The notes under the pieces were generated by a model. It was not told the origin of the DNA, made no database searches, and worked only from the letters and a program-made list of their open reading frames with translations. Made by a program: the position numbers and the translations under genes. A DNA stretch of 64,000 nt from Kutzneria chonburiensis (GTDB lineage: Bacteria; Actinomycetota; Actinomycetes; Mycobacteriales; Pseudonocardiaceae). Shown here piece by piece: positions 36,937 through 46,077 of this stretch. Each line of letters starts with the position of its first letter. Position 1 is the stretch's first letter. The stretch is from assembly GCF_028622115.1 (NCBI RefSeq), contig NZ_CP097263.1, positions 8,939,501 to 9,003,500 on the forward strand. Direction: 5' to 3'.

Positions 36937-36956
36937 CTCGGGTCGACCCTCAAGGG

Positions 36957-37709
36957 GTGACTCCACTGGCACTCGGTCTCGTCGCCGCGACCGGACTGAT
37001 CGTGGGCATGCTCAACGCCGTCGCCGGCGCCGGAGCGCTGCTCACCTTCCCGCTGATGGTCGGCCTCGGCCTGAGCCCGCTGGCCGCCAACGTGACCAAC
37101 TGCGTCGGTGTCGTGCCCGGCTCGGTGGCCGCGATCGTCGGCTTCCGCAAGGAACTGCGCGGCCAGGGCGGCGTGCTGCGCAAGCTGGTGCCGCCGGCGG
37201 CGATCGGGTCGGTGGTCGGCGCGGTGCTGCTGTTCATGTTGCCCGGCAAGGTCTTCGACTACGCCGCGCCGGCGCTGCTGGCCATGGGTGCGGTGCTCGT
37301 GCTCACGCAACCGTTGCTGGCCAAGCGATTGCGGAATCGAGCGCCGCATCGGAACAACAAGGCCTTGCTCGCCGGCATGTTTGCCAACGGCGCGTACGGC
37401 GGCTACTTCGGCGCCGGTGTCGGCATCATCTTCGCCGCGATGCTCGGCCTCATGGTCACCGACGACGCGCACAAGATGAACGCCATCAAGAACGTGCTGC
37501 AAACCGCGGCCAACGGCGTGGCCGCGGTGATCTTCGCCTTCACTGCCCCGGTGAACTGGCCGGCGGCGATCGTGCTGGCCGCGACCACGGCGATCGGCGG
37601 GCCGCTCGGGGCCCGCATCTCCCGCTACCTCCCGGCCACCGCGCTGCGTTCGGTGATCGGCGTCCTCGGCCTCGTCACGGCGTCCACGTTGCTGCTGCGG
37701 ACCTTCTGA
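36957..37709 (+). CDS. TSUP (TauE/SafE) family permease
   Basis: A 250-residue membrane protein with about eight helices, in two homologous halves: GMLNAVAGAGALLTFPLMVGLG and GMFANGAYGGYFGAGVGIIFA. The family exports or imports sulfite, sulfonates or other organic anions. GTG 36957 is the first start after the operator region; a TACGCT box lies 18 bases upstream. Control by the divergent LysR protein is likely. Confidence 0.88.
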   Translation: MTPLALGLVAATGLIVGMLNAVAGAGALLTFPLMVGLGLSPLAANVTNCVGVVPGSVAAIVGFRKELRGQGGVLRKLVPPAAIGSVVGAVLLFMLPGKVFDYAAPALLAMGAVLVLTQPLLAKRLRNRAPHRNNKALLAGMFANGAYGGYFGAGVGIIFAAMLGLMVTDDAHKMNAIKNVLQTAANGVAAVIFAFTAPVNWPAAIVLAATTAIGGPLGARISRYLPATALRSVIGVLGLVTASTLLLRTF

Positions 37710-37716
37710 CCGGCGC

Positions 37717-37722
37717 TACCAT
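37717..37722 (+). promoter_or_regulatory. -10 box for the monooxygenase gene
   Basis: TACCAT lies exactly six bases before ATG 37729, the leaderless spacing, and supports the start chosen. Confidence 0.55.
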
Positions 37723-37728
37723 CGAGGC

Positions 37729-38709
37729 ATGGGGGATAAGCGGATATCGGTACTGGACGTCGCCCCGCTCTGGCGAGGTGACACCGCCAGCGGCGCACTG
37801 CGAGCGTCCCTCGACCTCGCCACGCAGGTCGAGGCGCTGGGGTATCACCGGTACTGGACGGCCGAGCACCACAACACGCCCTGCCTGTCCGCCACCGCGC
37901 CCCCGGTGATGGTGGCGCAACTGGCCAACGTGACGAGCACGATGCGGATCGGCTCCGGCGGCGTGCTCCTGCCCAACCATGCGCCGCTGGTGGTGGCCGA
38001 GCAGTTCGGCGTGCTGTCCGCCTTCCATCCGGGACGGATCGACCTCGGCATCGGGCGGGCCCCCGGCGGCGACGCGCGGATCGCGACGGCGCTGCGCCGA
38101 GCGGCCGAGGGCGAAGACGAGTTCGTCGCGCAGATTGCCGAGCTGGCCAGCTATTTCGGCCGCGGCGGGCCCATCTCGGCCGGTGCCGCCGTCGAGCACC
38201 GGCCGCCGATCTGGCTGCTGGGCTCGAGTCCGGCCAGCGCGAAGATGGCGGCCCGCCTCGGCCTCCGCTACGCCTACGCGCACCAGATCAAGCCGGCGAC
38301 CACCGAGGAGTCGCTGCGCGCGTACCGCGACGGGTTCCAACCGTCCGCCGACCTGGCCGAGCCGTACGCCATGGTGTGCGCGCTGGTCACCGTGGCGGAA
38401 ACGGACGCGGCGGCCGACCGGATGATCCGCCCCTACCTGCTGTCGAGGCTGTCCATGCGCGCCGGCACCGGGTTCGACGCGTTCCCCAGCCAGGCCGAGG
38501 CCGACGCCTACTCCTTCTCGGCCGAGGAGCGCGAGCACGTCCAGAACTTCGCGGACGCGCAGCTCGTCGGCGGCCGCGACACCGTGCGGCACAAGGTGTC
38601 CGAGCTGATCGCCGCGACCGGCGCGGATGAGCTGATGGCGCTCACCCTCGTGCCGGACCGCGACGACCGGATCAACTCCTACCGCCTGCTCGCCGAACTC
38701 GTGCCCTAG
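37729..38709 (+). CDS. Luciferase-like flavin-dependent monooxygenase
   Basis: A 326-residue LLM-class protein. Signatures are the N-terminal VLDVAPLWRG, YWTAEHHNTPCLSATAPPVM, GSGGVLLPNHAPLVVAEQF and GRIDLGIGRAPGG. It likely uses reduced flavin (FMNH2) and oxygen on a small organic molecule. The last four bases overlap the convergent SMP-30 gene. It probably has its own leaderless promoter, so linkage to the TSUP permease is not certain. Confidence 0.9.
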   Translation: MGDKRISVLDVAPLWRGDTASGALRASLDLATQVEALGYHRYWTAEHHNTPCLSATAPPVMVAQLANVTSTMRIGSGGVLLPNHAPLVVAEQFGVLSAFHPGRIDLGIGRAPGGDARIATALRRAAEGEDEFVAQIAELASYFGRGGPISAGAAVEHRPPIWLLGSSPASAKMAARLGLRYAYAHQIKPATTEESLRAYRDGFQPSADLAEPYAMVCALVTVAETDAAADRMIRPYLLSRLSMRAGTGFDAFPSQAEADAYSFSAEEREHVQNFADAQLVGGRDTVRHKVSELIAATGADELMALTLVPDRDDRINSYRLLAELVP

Positions 38710-39542
38710 CCGGCGAACAGCGTCGACGGCAGCCCGACGCCGAAACCGGGCAGCACCAACAAGGATCCGGCCAGCTCCTCGGGATTCTCCAAGCCCTCAC
38801 GCGCAGTCGTCACGTAAAGGTCGGTGAAATCGGGGCCACCAAAGGCACACGCCGTCGGCTGCGACACCGGCAGCGGCACCTCGCGGTCCAACTTGCCCTC
38901 CGGCGTGTAGCGGCGGATCGCGCTGCCGCCCCACACTGCCACCCACAGGCACCCGTCGGCGTCCACGCACATGCCGTCCGGCGAGCCCTCGACCGTGCAC
39001 AGTGGACGGCGGTCGGTGGCGGAACCCGTTGCCAGGTCGTAGTCGAAGACGTCGACCCGGCTGGTCGGCGTGTCGATGTAGTACATCAGCGCGTTGTCCG
39101 GGCTCCACGCGATCCCGTTGCTGATGGTCACGTCGTCCAGCAGCACCTTGGCCGCGCCGTCCGGCTCCACGCGGGCCAGCCAGCCGCCGCCCTCGGCCGT
39201 GTCGTAGCGCATCGTGCCGGCCCACAGCCGACCCGCGCCGTCCACCGCCGCGTCGTTGCCGCGCAGGCCCTCGCGCTCCCAGTACACCAGCCAGCGCTGG
39301 CCCCCGTCGGCGTCGAGCAGCGCCACGCCGTCGCGCAGGTTGGCGATGAGGCCGCCGGCCGCGCGGGGCTTGGCCGCCCCCACGTGCTGCGGCGTCGGCA
39401 GCACGCTGTCCGTGCCGCGCCCCGGGTCGTACCGGTGCACCGCGCTGCCCAGGATGTCCACCCAGAGCAGCGTGGACGTCGACGTGTCCCACGTGGGGCC
39501 CTCACCGAGCGTTGCGTCGCCGCGCACTGCCACTTCGATCAC
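38706..39542 (-). CDS. SMP-30/gluconolactonase family hydrolase (second copy)
   Basis: A 278-residue six-bladed propeller with the true SMP-30 motifs: LGEGPTWDTSTSTLLWVDIL (metal-ligand Glu), NDAAVDGAGRLWAGTM, ISNGIAWSPDNALMYYIDT and GSPDGMCVDADGCLWVA, where the Asn and Asp ligands reside. It probably opens sugar lactones. GTG 39542 is preferred because TAAGGT lies 7 bases before it; GTG 39551 would overlap that box. Confidence 0.88.
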   Translation of the reverse strand: MIEVAVRGDATLGEGPTWDTSTSTLLWVDILGSAVHRYDPGRGTDSVLPTPQHVGAAKPRAAGGLIANLRDGVALLDADGGQRWLVYWEREGLRGNDAAVDGAGRLWAGTMRYDTAEGGGWLARVEPDGAAKVLLDDVTISNGIAWSPDNALMYYIDTPTSRVDVFDYDLATGSATDRRPLCTVEGSPDGMCVDADGCLWVAVWGGSAIRRYTPEGKLDREVPLPVSQPTACAFGGPDFTDLYVTTAREGLENPEELAGSLLVLPGFGVGLPSTLFAG

Positions 39543-39549
39543 TAGCTGC

Positions 39550-39555
39550 ACCTTA
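39550..39555 (-). promoter_or_regulatory. -10 box for the second SMP-30 gene
   Basis: TAAGGT on the minus strand ends seven bases before GTG 39542, again a leaderless layout. Confidence 0.45.
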
Positions 39556-39592
39556 GGGGTTGTTCCTGATGCCCTGGACCGCTACCGGGCCT

Positions 39593-39598
39593 TACGCT
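39593..39598 (+). promoter_or_regulatory. -10 box for the rhomboid-murI operon
   Basis: TACGCT lies seven bases before GTG 39606. Confidence 0.5.
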
Positions 39599-39605
39599 CG
39601 GTCAC

Positions 39606-40247
39606 GTGGCTACCCTTCCCGTACCGTCGGCGCCTGGCAAGCCCGTCAACCGGGTCCTGCCGCCCAGACCGCTGCAGGCTGCCGTGGTGATCGTCGCGTT
39701 CACCGCGCTGCTGTACGTGGTCGAGCTGGTCAACCTGGCCATCTTCCACGGCTCGCTCAACGACTACGGCATCGTGTCGCACCGGGTGACCGGGCTGCTG
39801 GGCGTGATCTGGGCGCCGCTGCTGCACGTCGGCTGGGGTCACCTGATCTCCAACACGCTGCCGGTGCTGCTGTTCGGCTTCCTGGCCATGGCGGTCGGCA
39901 TCCGGCAGTGGGTGGCCGTCACCGTGGTGATCTGGCTGATCAGCGGCCTTGGCGTGTGGCTGACCGAGGACACCGGGGTGTCCACCGTCGGCGCGTCCGG
40001 CATCGCGTTCGGCTGGCTGATGTTCCTGCTGGTGCGGGGCATCTTCAACCGCAGCCTCAAGCAGCTCGTGGTGGCCGCGGTGCTGCTGTTCTACTGGGGC
40101 AGCGCGCTGTGGGGCCTGCTGCCCAATGTGAATCCGGAGATCTCGTGGCAGGCGCACGCGTTCGGCGCACTCGGCGGCCTGCTGTCGGCCTGGTTGGTCG
40201 CGATGGCCAACCGACCGGCCCGCACCGCCGGTAGTCTCGCAGCGTGA
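39606..40247 (+). CDS. Rhomboid-family intramembrane serine protease
   Basis: A 213-residue membrane protein with about six helices (Rv1337 counterpart). The active serine lies in VGASGIAFG and the histidine in [21 protein letters not shown] is the conserved rhomboid helix-two motif. It cleaves membrane proteins inside the bilayer; targets unknown. Its stop overlaps murI (GTGA), and the pair, with the next metallo-beta-lactamase gene, is conserved in mycobacteria. Confidence 0.92.
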   Translation: MATLPVPSAPGKPVNRVLPPRPLQAAVVIVAFTALLYVVELVNLAIFHGSLNDYGIVSHRVTGLLGVIWAPLLHVGWGHLISNTLPVLLFGFLAMAVGIRQWVAVTVVIWLISGLGVWLTEDTGVSTVGASGIAFGWLMFLLVRGIFNRSLKQLVVAAVLLFYWGSALWGLLPNVNPEISWQAHAFGALGGLLSAWLVAMANRPARTAGSLAA

Positions 40248-41062
40248 GCCCTGCCGCCGACGCCCCGATCGGGATTTTCGACTCCGGCGTGGGCGGCCTC
40301 ACCGTCGCCCGCGCGATCATGGACCAGCTGCCCGGCGAACGCGTCCGCTACCTCGGCGACACCGCGAACTGCCCGTACGGACCGCTGCCCATCGCCGAGG
40401 CTCGCCGGCACGCACTCGCCGCGTTCGACCAGCTCGTCGCCAGCGGGGTGAAGATGCTGGTCATCGCCTGCAACACGGCGTCGGCCGCCTGTCTGCGGGA
40501 CGCCCGTGAGCGCTACGACATCCCGGTCGTCGAGGTCGTGCTGCCGGCGGTGCGCCGGGCCGTGGCCACCAGCCGCTCCGGGCGTATCGGCCTGATCGGC
40601 ACGCAGGGCACCGTGCAGTCCCGGGCCTACGACGACGCCTTCGCCGCCGCCCCTCAGGTCACGCTGACCAGCGCCGCCTGCCCGCGGTTCGTGGACTTCG
40701 TCGAGCGGGGCATCACGTCGGGCCGGCAGGTGCTGGGCCTGACCGAGATGTACCTGGAGCCGCTGCACCGGGCCGATGTGGACACGCTCATTCTCGGCTG
40801 CACCCACTATCCGCTGCTCACGGGCGTGATCCAGATCGTGATGGGGGACCAGGTGACGCTGGTGTCCAGCGCCGAGGAGACGGCCAAGGACGTGGTCCGG
40901 GTGCTGACCGAGCGCGACCTGTTCCGGGAAAGCGCCGAGGACTACCCCGAGCACGAATTCCTGGCCACCGGCCCCGCCGAGCCGTTCCGGCGATTGGCCC
41001 GCCGATTCCTGGGTCCGCAGGTAGGGGCGGTCGGCGCCGTCATGTCACCCTCTACGCCGTGA
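40244..41062 (+). CDS. murI: Glutamate racemase
   Basis: A 272-residue enzyme making D-glutamate for peptidoglycan. [16 protein letters not shown] opens the fold; the two catalytic cysteines are in [12 protein letters not shown] and LGCTHYPLL. Starts with GTG overlapping the rhomboid stop and overlaps the following gene, consistent with Rv1338. Confidence 0.96.
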   Translation: MSPAADAPIGIFDSGVGGLTVARAIMDQLPGERVRYLGDTANCPYGPLPIAEARRHALAAFDQLVASGVKMLVIACNTASAACLRDARERYDIPVVEVVLPAVRRAVATSRSGRIGLIGTQGTVQSRAYDDAFAAAPQVTLTSAACPRFVDFVERGITSGRQVLGLTEMYLEPLHRADVDTLILGCTHYPLLTGVIQIVMGDQVTLVSSAEETAKDVVRVLTERDLFRESAEDYPEHEFLATGPAEPFRRLARRFLGPQVGAVGAVMSPSTP

Positions 41063-41829
41063 AGCTGACCATCATCGGGTGCTCGGGCAGCGTGCCCGGG
41101 CCGGCCGCGCCCGCCCCGTGCTACCTGGTCGAGGCGGACGGCTTCCGGCTGGTGTTGGACCTGGGCAACGGCGCCCTGGCCGCGTTGCAGGCCCGGATCA
41201 GCGCGTTCGACATCGACGCGCTGGCCTTCTCACACCTGCATCCCGACCACTGCGCCGACTTCAGCGCGCTGGCGGTGCTGCGGCGCTACCACCCGCAGCC
41301 GCCGTACCCACCGGAGCAGCGCCGGCTGCCGGTGTTCGGCCCGTCCGACACGGCCCGCCGGTTCGCCGCCCAGTACGCGCCCAACGACGCCGAGCGGCAG
41401 ACCACCGACTTCTCCACGGTGTTCGACTTCCATCCGCTGACCGGCGAGACCGTGCAGATCGGCCCGCTGAAGGTGACGTCCGCGCTGGTCACCCACCCGT
41501 GCGAGGCCTACGGCTTCCGGATCGAGCACGACGGCCGGTCGCTGGTCTACTCCGGCGACACCGCGGCCTGCCCCGCCCTGGACGGCCTGTCCGCCGGCGT
41601 CGACCTGCTGCTGGCCGAGGCCACGTGGACCGACCTGCCCAGCCGCCCCGCGGACATGCACATGTCCGGCCGGCAGGCGGGGCAGACCGCGTGCCGGGCC
41701 GGTGCGGGCAGGCTCATGCTGACCCACGTCGCGCCGTGGACGGACCCGGAGGTCGTGCTGGCCGAGGCGCGCGGTGAGTTCGACGGCGAGGTGCTGCTCG
41801 CCGAGCAGGGCCGGTTCTACGAGGTCTGA
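41059..41829 (+). CDS. Metallo-beta-lactamase-fold phosphodiesterase (Rv1339-like)
   Basis: A 256-residue protein with the metal motif [10 protein letters not shown], then [27 protein letters not shown] and a late LTHVAPW His. It matches Rv1339 in position and pattern. Rv1339 has been described as an unusual class of cyclic-AMP phosphodiesterase, so a cyclic-nucleotide role is plausible here; other phosphodiester substrates are possible. GTG 41059 overlaps the murI stop. Confidence 0.85.
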   Translation: MKLTIIGCSGSVPGPAAPAPCYLVEADGFRLVLDLGNGALAALQARISAFDIDALAFSHLHPDHCADFSALAVLRRYHPQPPYPPEQRRLPVFGPSDTARRFAAQYAPNDAERQTTDFSTVFDFHPLTGETVQIGPLKVTSALVTHPCEAYGFRIEHDGRSLVYSGDTAACPALDGLSAGVDLLLAEATWTDLPSRPADMHMSGRQAGQTACRAGAGRLMLTHVAPWTDPEVVLAEARGEFDGEVLLAEQGRFYEV

Positions 41830-41830
41830 A

Positions 41831-42457
41831 TCACCCGCCTACGCCCTTCCAGACGGCCGAGGCGCCGCTGTCGCCGATCAGGTAGATCTCGTACGTCACC
41901 GCGACCGCGCTGGCGATCAGCGCGAGCGCCACGATGACCGTGATCACGCCCCAGAACCTCGACGCGGACGGGGCCTCCTCGACCATACCGGGAGTGGCGG
42001 CGACCTCCTCGTCCAGCTCCTCGATGCTGTGCACACCCGGGGCGACCGGCTGCTGACGGAGCGAGGCCGAGGGCGCCCGGACCGCGCGCACGCCGCCGGT
42101 GGCCCGCTCGCGGTCGGCGATCCGGCCCACGACCAGCAGCAGGAGCAGCATCACGCCGAAGGCGATCGCGTACGGCAGCAGGGCGTTGCCAAGGTCCCGG
42201 TGATGGGCCAGCCCGGGCGGCGACCCCTTGATCGAGTTGTACAGGGCCTCCCCGGCCTGCTGGGTGATCGGCACCGCGCCGATGCCCAGGACGGCCAGCA
42301 CCAGCACCGGCAGCCAGTAGCGGCGGCGCCACTTCGGGACCACGGCGATGATGATGCTGCCGACCGCCGCCAGGGGCAGCAGCACGACGACGGCATGCAC
42401 CAGCAGCGGGTGGAGCGGCAGCCCGTTGATGGTGAACGAGTTGTCGGCAAGGGTCAT
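41831..42457 (-). CDS. DUF2231-like membrane protein with a cytoplasmic insert
   Basis: A 208-residue protein with four hydrophobic helices. GLPLHPLLVHAVVVLLPLAAVG resembles the opening of the DUF2231 protein at 19343. Between helices three and four lies an acidic, flexible loop (PVAPGVHSIEELDEEVAATPGM) of about 50 residues not present in the other copy. Function unknown. It is convergent with the phosphodiesterase gene, one base apart. Confidence 0.75.
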   Translation of the reverse strand: MTLADNSFTINGLPLHPLLVHAVVVLLPLAAVGSIIIAVVPKWRRRYWLPVLVLAVLGIGAVPITQQAGEALYNSIKGSPPGLAHHRDLGNALLPYAIAFGVMLLLLLVVGRIADRERATGGVRAVRAPSASLRQQPVAPGVHSIEELDEEVAATPGMVEEAPSASRFWGVITVIVALALIASAVAVTYEIYLIGDSGASAVWKGVGG

Positions 42458-42503
42458 GACAACCTCACGTTGGGAGCGGCCCGGCGGTTCAATCGGGTGC
42501 CCG

Positions 42504-42509
42504 TAGGCT
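42504..42509 (+). promoter_or_regulatory. -10 box for rph-rdgB
   Basis: TAGGCT is exactly six bases before GTG 42516, indicating a leaderless transcript. Confidence 0.55.
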
Positions 42510-42515
42510 AGCCGC

Positions 42516-43289
42516 GTGGTTAGAGCAGACGGCCGAGGCGACGAGTCCCTCCGCGAGATCAAGATCACCCGTGGCTACCAGCAGTGGCCGGCCGGCTCCG
42601 TGCTGGTCGAGTTCGGCAACACCCGCGTGCTGTGCGCGGCCAGCGTCAACGAGGGCGTGCCGCGCTGGCGGGCCGGGTCCGGGCTCGGCTGGGTCACCGC
42701 CGAGTACGCCATGCTGCCGTCGGCCACCCACACCCGGGGTGACCGGGAGTCGGTCAAGGGCAAGATCGGCGGCCGCACCCACGAGATCAGCCGGCTGATC
42801 GGGCGGGCCCTGCGGGCCTGCATCGACCTGTCCGCGCTGGGCGAGAACACCATCGTCATCGACTGCGACGTGATCCAGGCCGACGGCGGCACCCGCACCG
42901 CGGCCATCACCGGCGCGTACGTGGCGCTGGCCGACGCCATCACGTGGTTGGACGCGGCTGGTCGGCTGGCCGACCCCAAGCCGCTGTCCTGCTCGGTGTC
43001 GGCGGTCAGCGTCGGCGTCATCGACGGCCGGGTGCGGTTGGACCTGCCGTACGAGGAGGACTCCCGGGCCGAGGTCGACATGAACGTGGTCGCCACCGAC
43101 GCCGGCACGCTGGTCGAGGTGCAGGGCACCGGCGAGGGCGCCACCTTCGCCCGTTCCACCCTCGACCAGATGTTGGACCTGGCATTGGCCGGTTGCGCCG
43201 AGCTGACCCGCCTTCAGGCCGAGGCGTTGGCGCTGCCCTACCCGGGTCAGCTGCCGGAGCCGTCGCCCAAGGGACGGCGTCGGTCGTGA
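42516..43289 (+). CDS. rph: Ribonuclease PH
   Basis: A 257-residue phosphate-dependent exoribonuclease that trims tRNA 3' ends. Conserved stretches: [60 protein letters not shown] and [22 protein letters not shown] 42516 is preceded by a leaderless promoter box. It overlaps rdgB by 4 bases, as in Rv1340-Rv1341. Confidence 0.96.
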   Translation: MVRADGRGDESLREIKITRGYQQWPAGSVLVEFGNTRVLCAASVNEGVPRWRAGSGLGWVTAEYAMLPSATHTRGDRESVKGKIGGRTHEISRLIGRALRACIDLSALGENTIVIDCDVIQADGGTRTAAITGAYVALADAITWLDAAGRLADPKPLSCSVSAVSVGVIDGRVRLDLPYEEDSRAEVDMNVVATDAGTLVEVQGTGEGATFARSTLDQMLDLALAGCAELTRLQAEALALPYPGQLPEPSPKGRRRS

Positions 43290-43891
43290 CCAAGCTGCTG
43301 TTGGCCACCCGCAACGCCAAGAAGCTGGTGGAGCTGGACCGCATCATGGTCGCCGCGGACGTGCACGGGGTCGAGGTCATCGGCCTCGACGCCGTTGCCC
43401 CGTTCCCGGAGGCGCCCGAGACCGCGCCCGACTTCGAGGGCAACGCCTTGGCCAAGGCCCGCGACGCCGTCGCCGCCACCGGCCTGCCCGCCGTCGCCGA
43501 CGACTCCGGCCTCACCGTCGACGCCCTCAACGGCATGCCCGGCGTGCTGTCGGCCCGTTGGTCCGGCCGCCACGGCGACGACTTGGCCAACCTCCAGCTC
43601 GTGCTCGCCCAGCTCGGCGACGTCCCCGACGACCGCCGCGGCGCCGCCTTCGTCAGCGCCGCTGCCCTCGTCCTGCCCGACGGCACCGAGGTCGTCGTCC
43701 GGGGTGAGTGGCGCGGGGCGTTGATCCGGGAATCCCGTGGCGCCAACGGTTTCGGCTACGACCCGATCTTCGTGCCGGAGGGCGGGACCCGCACCTCGGC
43801 CGAGATGGCCCCCGCCGAGAAGGACGCCCAGTCCCACCGCGGCCGCGCCCTACGCCTCCTGCTCCCCCACATCACCGCCGCCCTGACCTGA
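43286..43891 (+). CDS. rdgB: RdgB/HAM1-type non-canonical purine NTP pyrophosphatase
   Basis: A 201-residue enzyme that removes ITP, dITP and XTP from the nucleotide pool. [18 protein letters not shown] starts the fold; [27 protein letters not shown] and [10 protein letters not shown] are the active-site blocks, with SHRGRAL near the end. It starts with GTG overlapping the rph stop. Confidence 0.96.
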   Translation: MTKLLLATRNAKKLVELDRIMVAADVHGVEVIGLDAVAPFPEAPETAPDFEGNALAKARDAVAATGLPAVADDSGLTVDALNGMPGVLSARWSGRHGDDLANLQLVLAQLGDVPDDRRGAAFVSAAALVLPDGTEVVVRGEWRGALIRESRGANGFGYDPIFVPEGGTRTSAEMAPAEKDAQSHRGRALRLLLPHITAALT

Positions 43892-43901
43892 TCCTCCCCC
43901 A

Positions 43902-43958
43902 ATGCAGGGAAGGACGCCTTACCTGCGTCCAATGCAGGTAAGGCGTCCTTCCCTGCAT
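43902..43958. terminator. 25-bp perfect hairpin after rdgB
   Basis: Arms 43902-43926 and 43934-43958 pair perfectly over 25 bases around a 7-base loop gtccaat; each contains aaggacgcctt or its complement. Flanking C and G runs could lengthen the stem. It lies between the converging rdgB and globin genes and probably ends both transcripts. No T-run. Confidence 0.85.
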
Positions 43959-43965
43959 CAGGGGG

Positions 43966-44427
43966 TCACCTCATTGGCGGAGCGACGCCCCAGCCCCAGT
44001 GGGGGACGGGCGCGTGCGGCACCGGGGTGGCATCCGGCTGCGAGTTGGACAACGCGATCCGCGTCCCCCACTCCAGGTAACCGGTGAACGCCGCCCGGAA
44101 CTCCGGATCCGCCGGCAGGCCGACCTCGTCGGCGGCGTCCTGGAGCAGGCTCACCCAACGGCGGCGCTGCGGCTCAGTGATCGCTTTGCCCAGGTGCATA
44201 CCGAGCATCGTCGAATACCCGCCGCGCTCCGCGGTGTACGCCGCCGGCCCGCCGAACACCTCGCCCAGCCACAGCGCCACCCGCCGCGGATGCTCGGTCG
44301 ACATGCCCCGGAACAACGGCTCCAGCAGGTCGTCCTTCACCACCTCGCGATAGAAGGCCTCAGTCAGCTCGGTCAGGGCTTTCTCCCCGCCGGCCCAGTC
44401 GTACAGTGTCGGTTCGGTCTCACCCAC
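43966..44427 (-). CDS. Group II truncated haemoglobin (GlbO-like)
   Basis: A 153-residue globin. LYDWAGGEKALTELTEAFYREV and VFGGPAAYTAERGGYSTMLGMHLG, with the proximal His in GMHLG, fit the group II/GlbO family. These bind oxygen or nitric oxide and support aerobic or nitrosative stress tolerance. The C-terminal tail (about 30 residues) is Pro/Val/His-rich and unusual. GTG 44427 is preceded by GGGGAGGAG 7 bases upstream. Confidence 0.9.
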   Translation of the reverse strand: MGETEPTLYDWAGGEKALTELTEAFYREVVKDDLLEPLFRGMSTEHPRRVALWLGEVFGGPAAYTAERGGYSTMLGMHLGKAITEPQRRRWVSLLQDAADEVGLPADPEFRAAFTGYLEWGTRIALSNSQPDATPVPHAPVPHWGWGVAPPMR

Positions 44428-44513
44428 GAGCAGCTCCTCCCCATTTGATCACCGCGCAGACGCAACCACCGCCGAGCGCGGCCGACAAGTACGCACTTTC
44501 CGGTAGGTAGCCA

Positions 44514-44855
44514 ATGGAACGGCGTTACCACTGCCCGGTCGAGCTCACCCTCGACGTCGTCGGCGGCCGCTGGCGCGTGCTCATCCTGGCCCGCCTCAAG
44601 CAAGGCCCGCTGCGCTACGGCCAGCTGCGCCGGCTCATCCCGGACATCAGCGAGAAGATGCTCAACCAGCGCCTGCGCGAACTGGAAGCGGACGGCCTCT
44701 TGCTGCGCGACGCCAGCGAAAAGCCGGAGCTGCGCACGGATTACCGGCTCAGCCCGGAGGGCGAGACCCTGGCTCCGGTGTTGCAGAGCCTGTACGACTG
44801 GGGTCTCGCCCGGGCCGAGCGCACCGGCGTGGATGTCACGCCGGCTGGTGAGTGA
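44514..44855 (+). CDS. HxlR-family winged-helix regulator
   Basis: A 113-residue regulator. YHCPVELTLDVVGGRWRVLILARL and GQLRRLIPDISEKMLNQRLRELE are standard for HxlR. The single N-terminal Cys (residue 7) is in the position used for redox sensing in related proteins; whether it senses here is unknown. Its last 20 bases overlap the convergent SMR-transporter gene. Regulation of the neighbouring pump is possible. Confidence 0.88.
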   Translation: MERRYHCPVELTLDVVGGRWRVLILARLKQGPLRYGQLRRLIPDISEKMLNQRLRELEADGLLLRDASEKPELRTDYRLSPEGETLAPVLQSLYDWGLARAERTGVDVTPAGE

Positions 44856-45171
44856 CCGACATCTGCACCACGAGCACGCCGGCCAGGATCAGCACCATGC
44901 CGCCGATCGTCAGCGCCGACACGGGTTCGGAGAACAGCACGCGGTTGGCCACCACGACCAGCGCGATGCCGCCGCCGGCCCACACCGCGTAGGTGACCGG
45001 CATCGGCATGCCCAGCCGGATCACCTGTGACTCCAGGTAGAAGGCGAGCGCGTAGCCGGCGATCAGGCCCAGCACGGGCAGCGGCTGGCTCAGGCCGTTG
45101 GACAGTTTCAACATGATCGTCGCGAACACCTCGGCGACGATGGCGAGGGCGAGCAGGATCCACATCAGCAT
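44836..45171 (-). CDS. SMR-family multidrug transporter
   Basis: A 111-residue four-helix proton-coupled pump. With ATG 45171 the essential membrane glutamate falls exactly at E14 (LAIVAEVFATIMLK), as in EmrE. YALAFYLESQVIRLGMPMPVTYAVWAGGG and the last helix are also typical. It exports cationic drugs or possibly guanidinium-type compounds; both subtypes share this pattern. Confidence 0.9.
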   Translation of the reverse strand: MLMWILLALAIVAEVFATIMLKLSNGLSQPLPVLGLIAGYALAFYLESQVIRLGMPMPVTYAVWAGGGIALVVVANRVLFSEPVSALTIGGMVLILAGVLVVQMSVTHQPA

Positions 45172-45183
45172 TGCTGGTTCCAA

Positions 45184-45447
45184 GTTCGGGCGCGCACCAA
45201 CGGCCGATGCCGCCGGGCGGCGGATCGGGGGTACGCGAAAGGGACCGCTGAACTCAGCGGCAAGCGGGATTAAGGCCGGTCAGGCCGGACTCAACCGCCG
45301 CGGGTCGGGAAGTGGACCCGCAGGACGAACTTGGAAGGACGCTCAGGACCGCTTGGTGTGGAGGAACCACACACGGCGTATCACCCTCACGTTGCACCGG
45401 GGCGGCCAGTCGCCAGCCCTCGGGCCCAGCTTACCCCATTCGGGGGC
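45184..45447. other. Intergenic region with three consecutive hairpins
   Basis: 264 bases without a supportable gene. Three perfect short stems occur in a row: ccgctga/tcagcgg (45245-45260), cgggtc/gacccg (45301-45320) and gtgtgg/ccacac (45356-45372). Both flanking genes end or start on the minus strand. It could hold a structured leader of the SMR gene or a small RNA; I see no match to a known RNA family. Confidence 0.3.
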
Positions 45448-46077
45448 TCACAGCCCGGGCGCGAGCGCCGTGACCTCGTCGTTCACCGCTGCGGCGGCGG
45501 TCACCCAGTCGGTGCCGACCGGGAAAGACGCCAGCACAACCACGACAAATCGCCAGTCGGCGCCGACCAGACCACTGGTGTGCAACACCACGTCACGCGG
45601 ACTCGTCGACCACCCCTGTTTGATCGCCCACGGCCGCGGCAGCGTCGGAATGCCGAAGTACTGGTCGAAACCGTCCGAGGCGTGCCGGGGAGCGGCCGCC
45701 AGCGCGTCCACGATCAGGTCGTTGTCCAGCACATGCCGGTAAATCGCGACCATGTCGGCGATGCCCAGCATCGTGTCGCCCCAGCGGCCCACGATCTCCG
45801 GCGGCCGGGTCGACGGCAGCGCCAGCCGCGCGGCCGTGCGCGTGACGATCGCCGGGCCGCCGTCGGCGTCCCACAGCTCGTTGGCCACGCCGTCGTCACT
45901 GGCCGACAGCATGCGCCACAACGCATCCCGCAGCGGCGGCTCGGCCGGCCGCCGCTCGAGCACGTCCAACGCGATCAGCAGCTTCACCAGCGAGGCGGAC
46001 CGGAAACTCAGCTCCGCGCCCCGCCAGTGCAGTGCCCGATCGGCGACTCGGTCGTAGACCGCTACCGCGCGGCTCAG
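45448..46077 (-). CDS. Beta-lactamase-like serine hydrolase with a probable CTG start
   Basis: A protein of about 209 residues related to class A beta-lactamases. SASLVK is the Ser-X-X-Lys nucleophile motif, SASDDGVAN resembles the SDN loop, and LHTSGLVG corresponds to the KTG strand. The first ATG/GTG/TTG in this frame (GTG 45987) falls inside SASLVK and would remove the nucleophile, so the start must lie upstream, where only CTG 46077 fits; it overlaps the bcp TGA (CTGA). No signal peptide is visible. It may hydrolyse beta-lactams poorly or act on other amides or esters. Confidence 0.7.
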   Translation of the reverse strand: MSRAVAVYDRVADRALHWRGAELSFRSASLVKLLIALDVLERRPAEPPLRDALWRMLSASDDGVANELWDADGGPAIVTRTAARLALPSTRPPEIVGRWGDTMLGIADMVAIYRHVLDNDLIVDALAAAPRHASDGFDQYFGIPTLPRPWAIKQGWSTSPRDVVLHTSGLVGADWRFVVVVLASFPVGTDWVTAAAAVNDEVTALAPGL

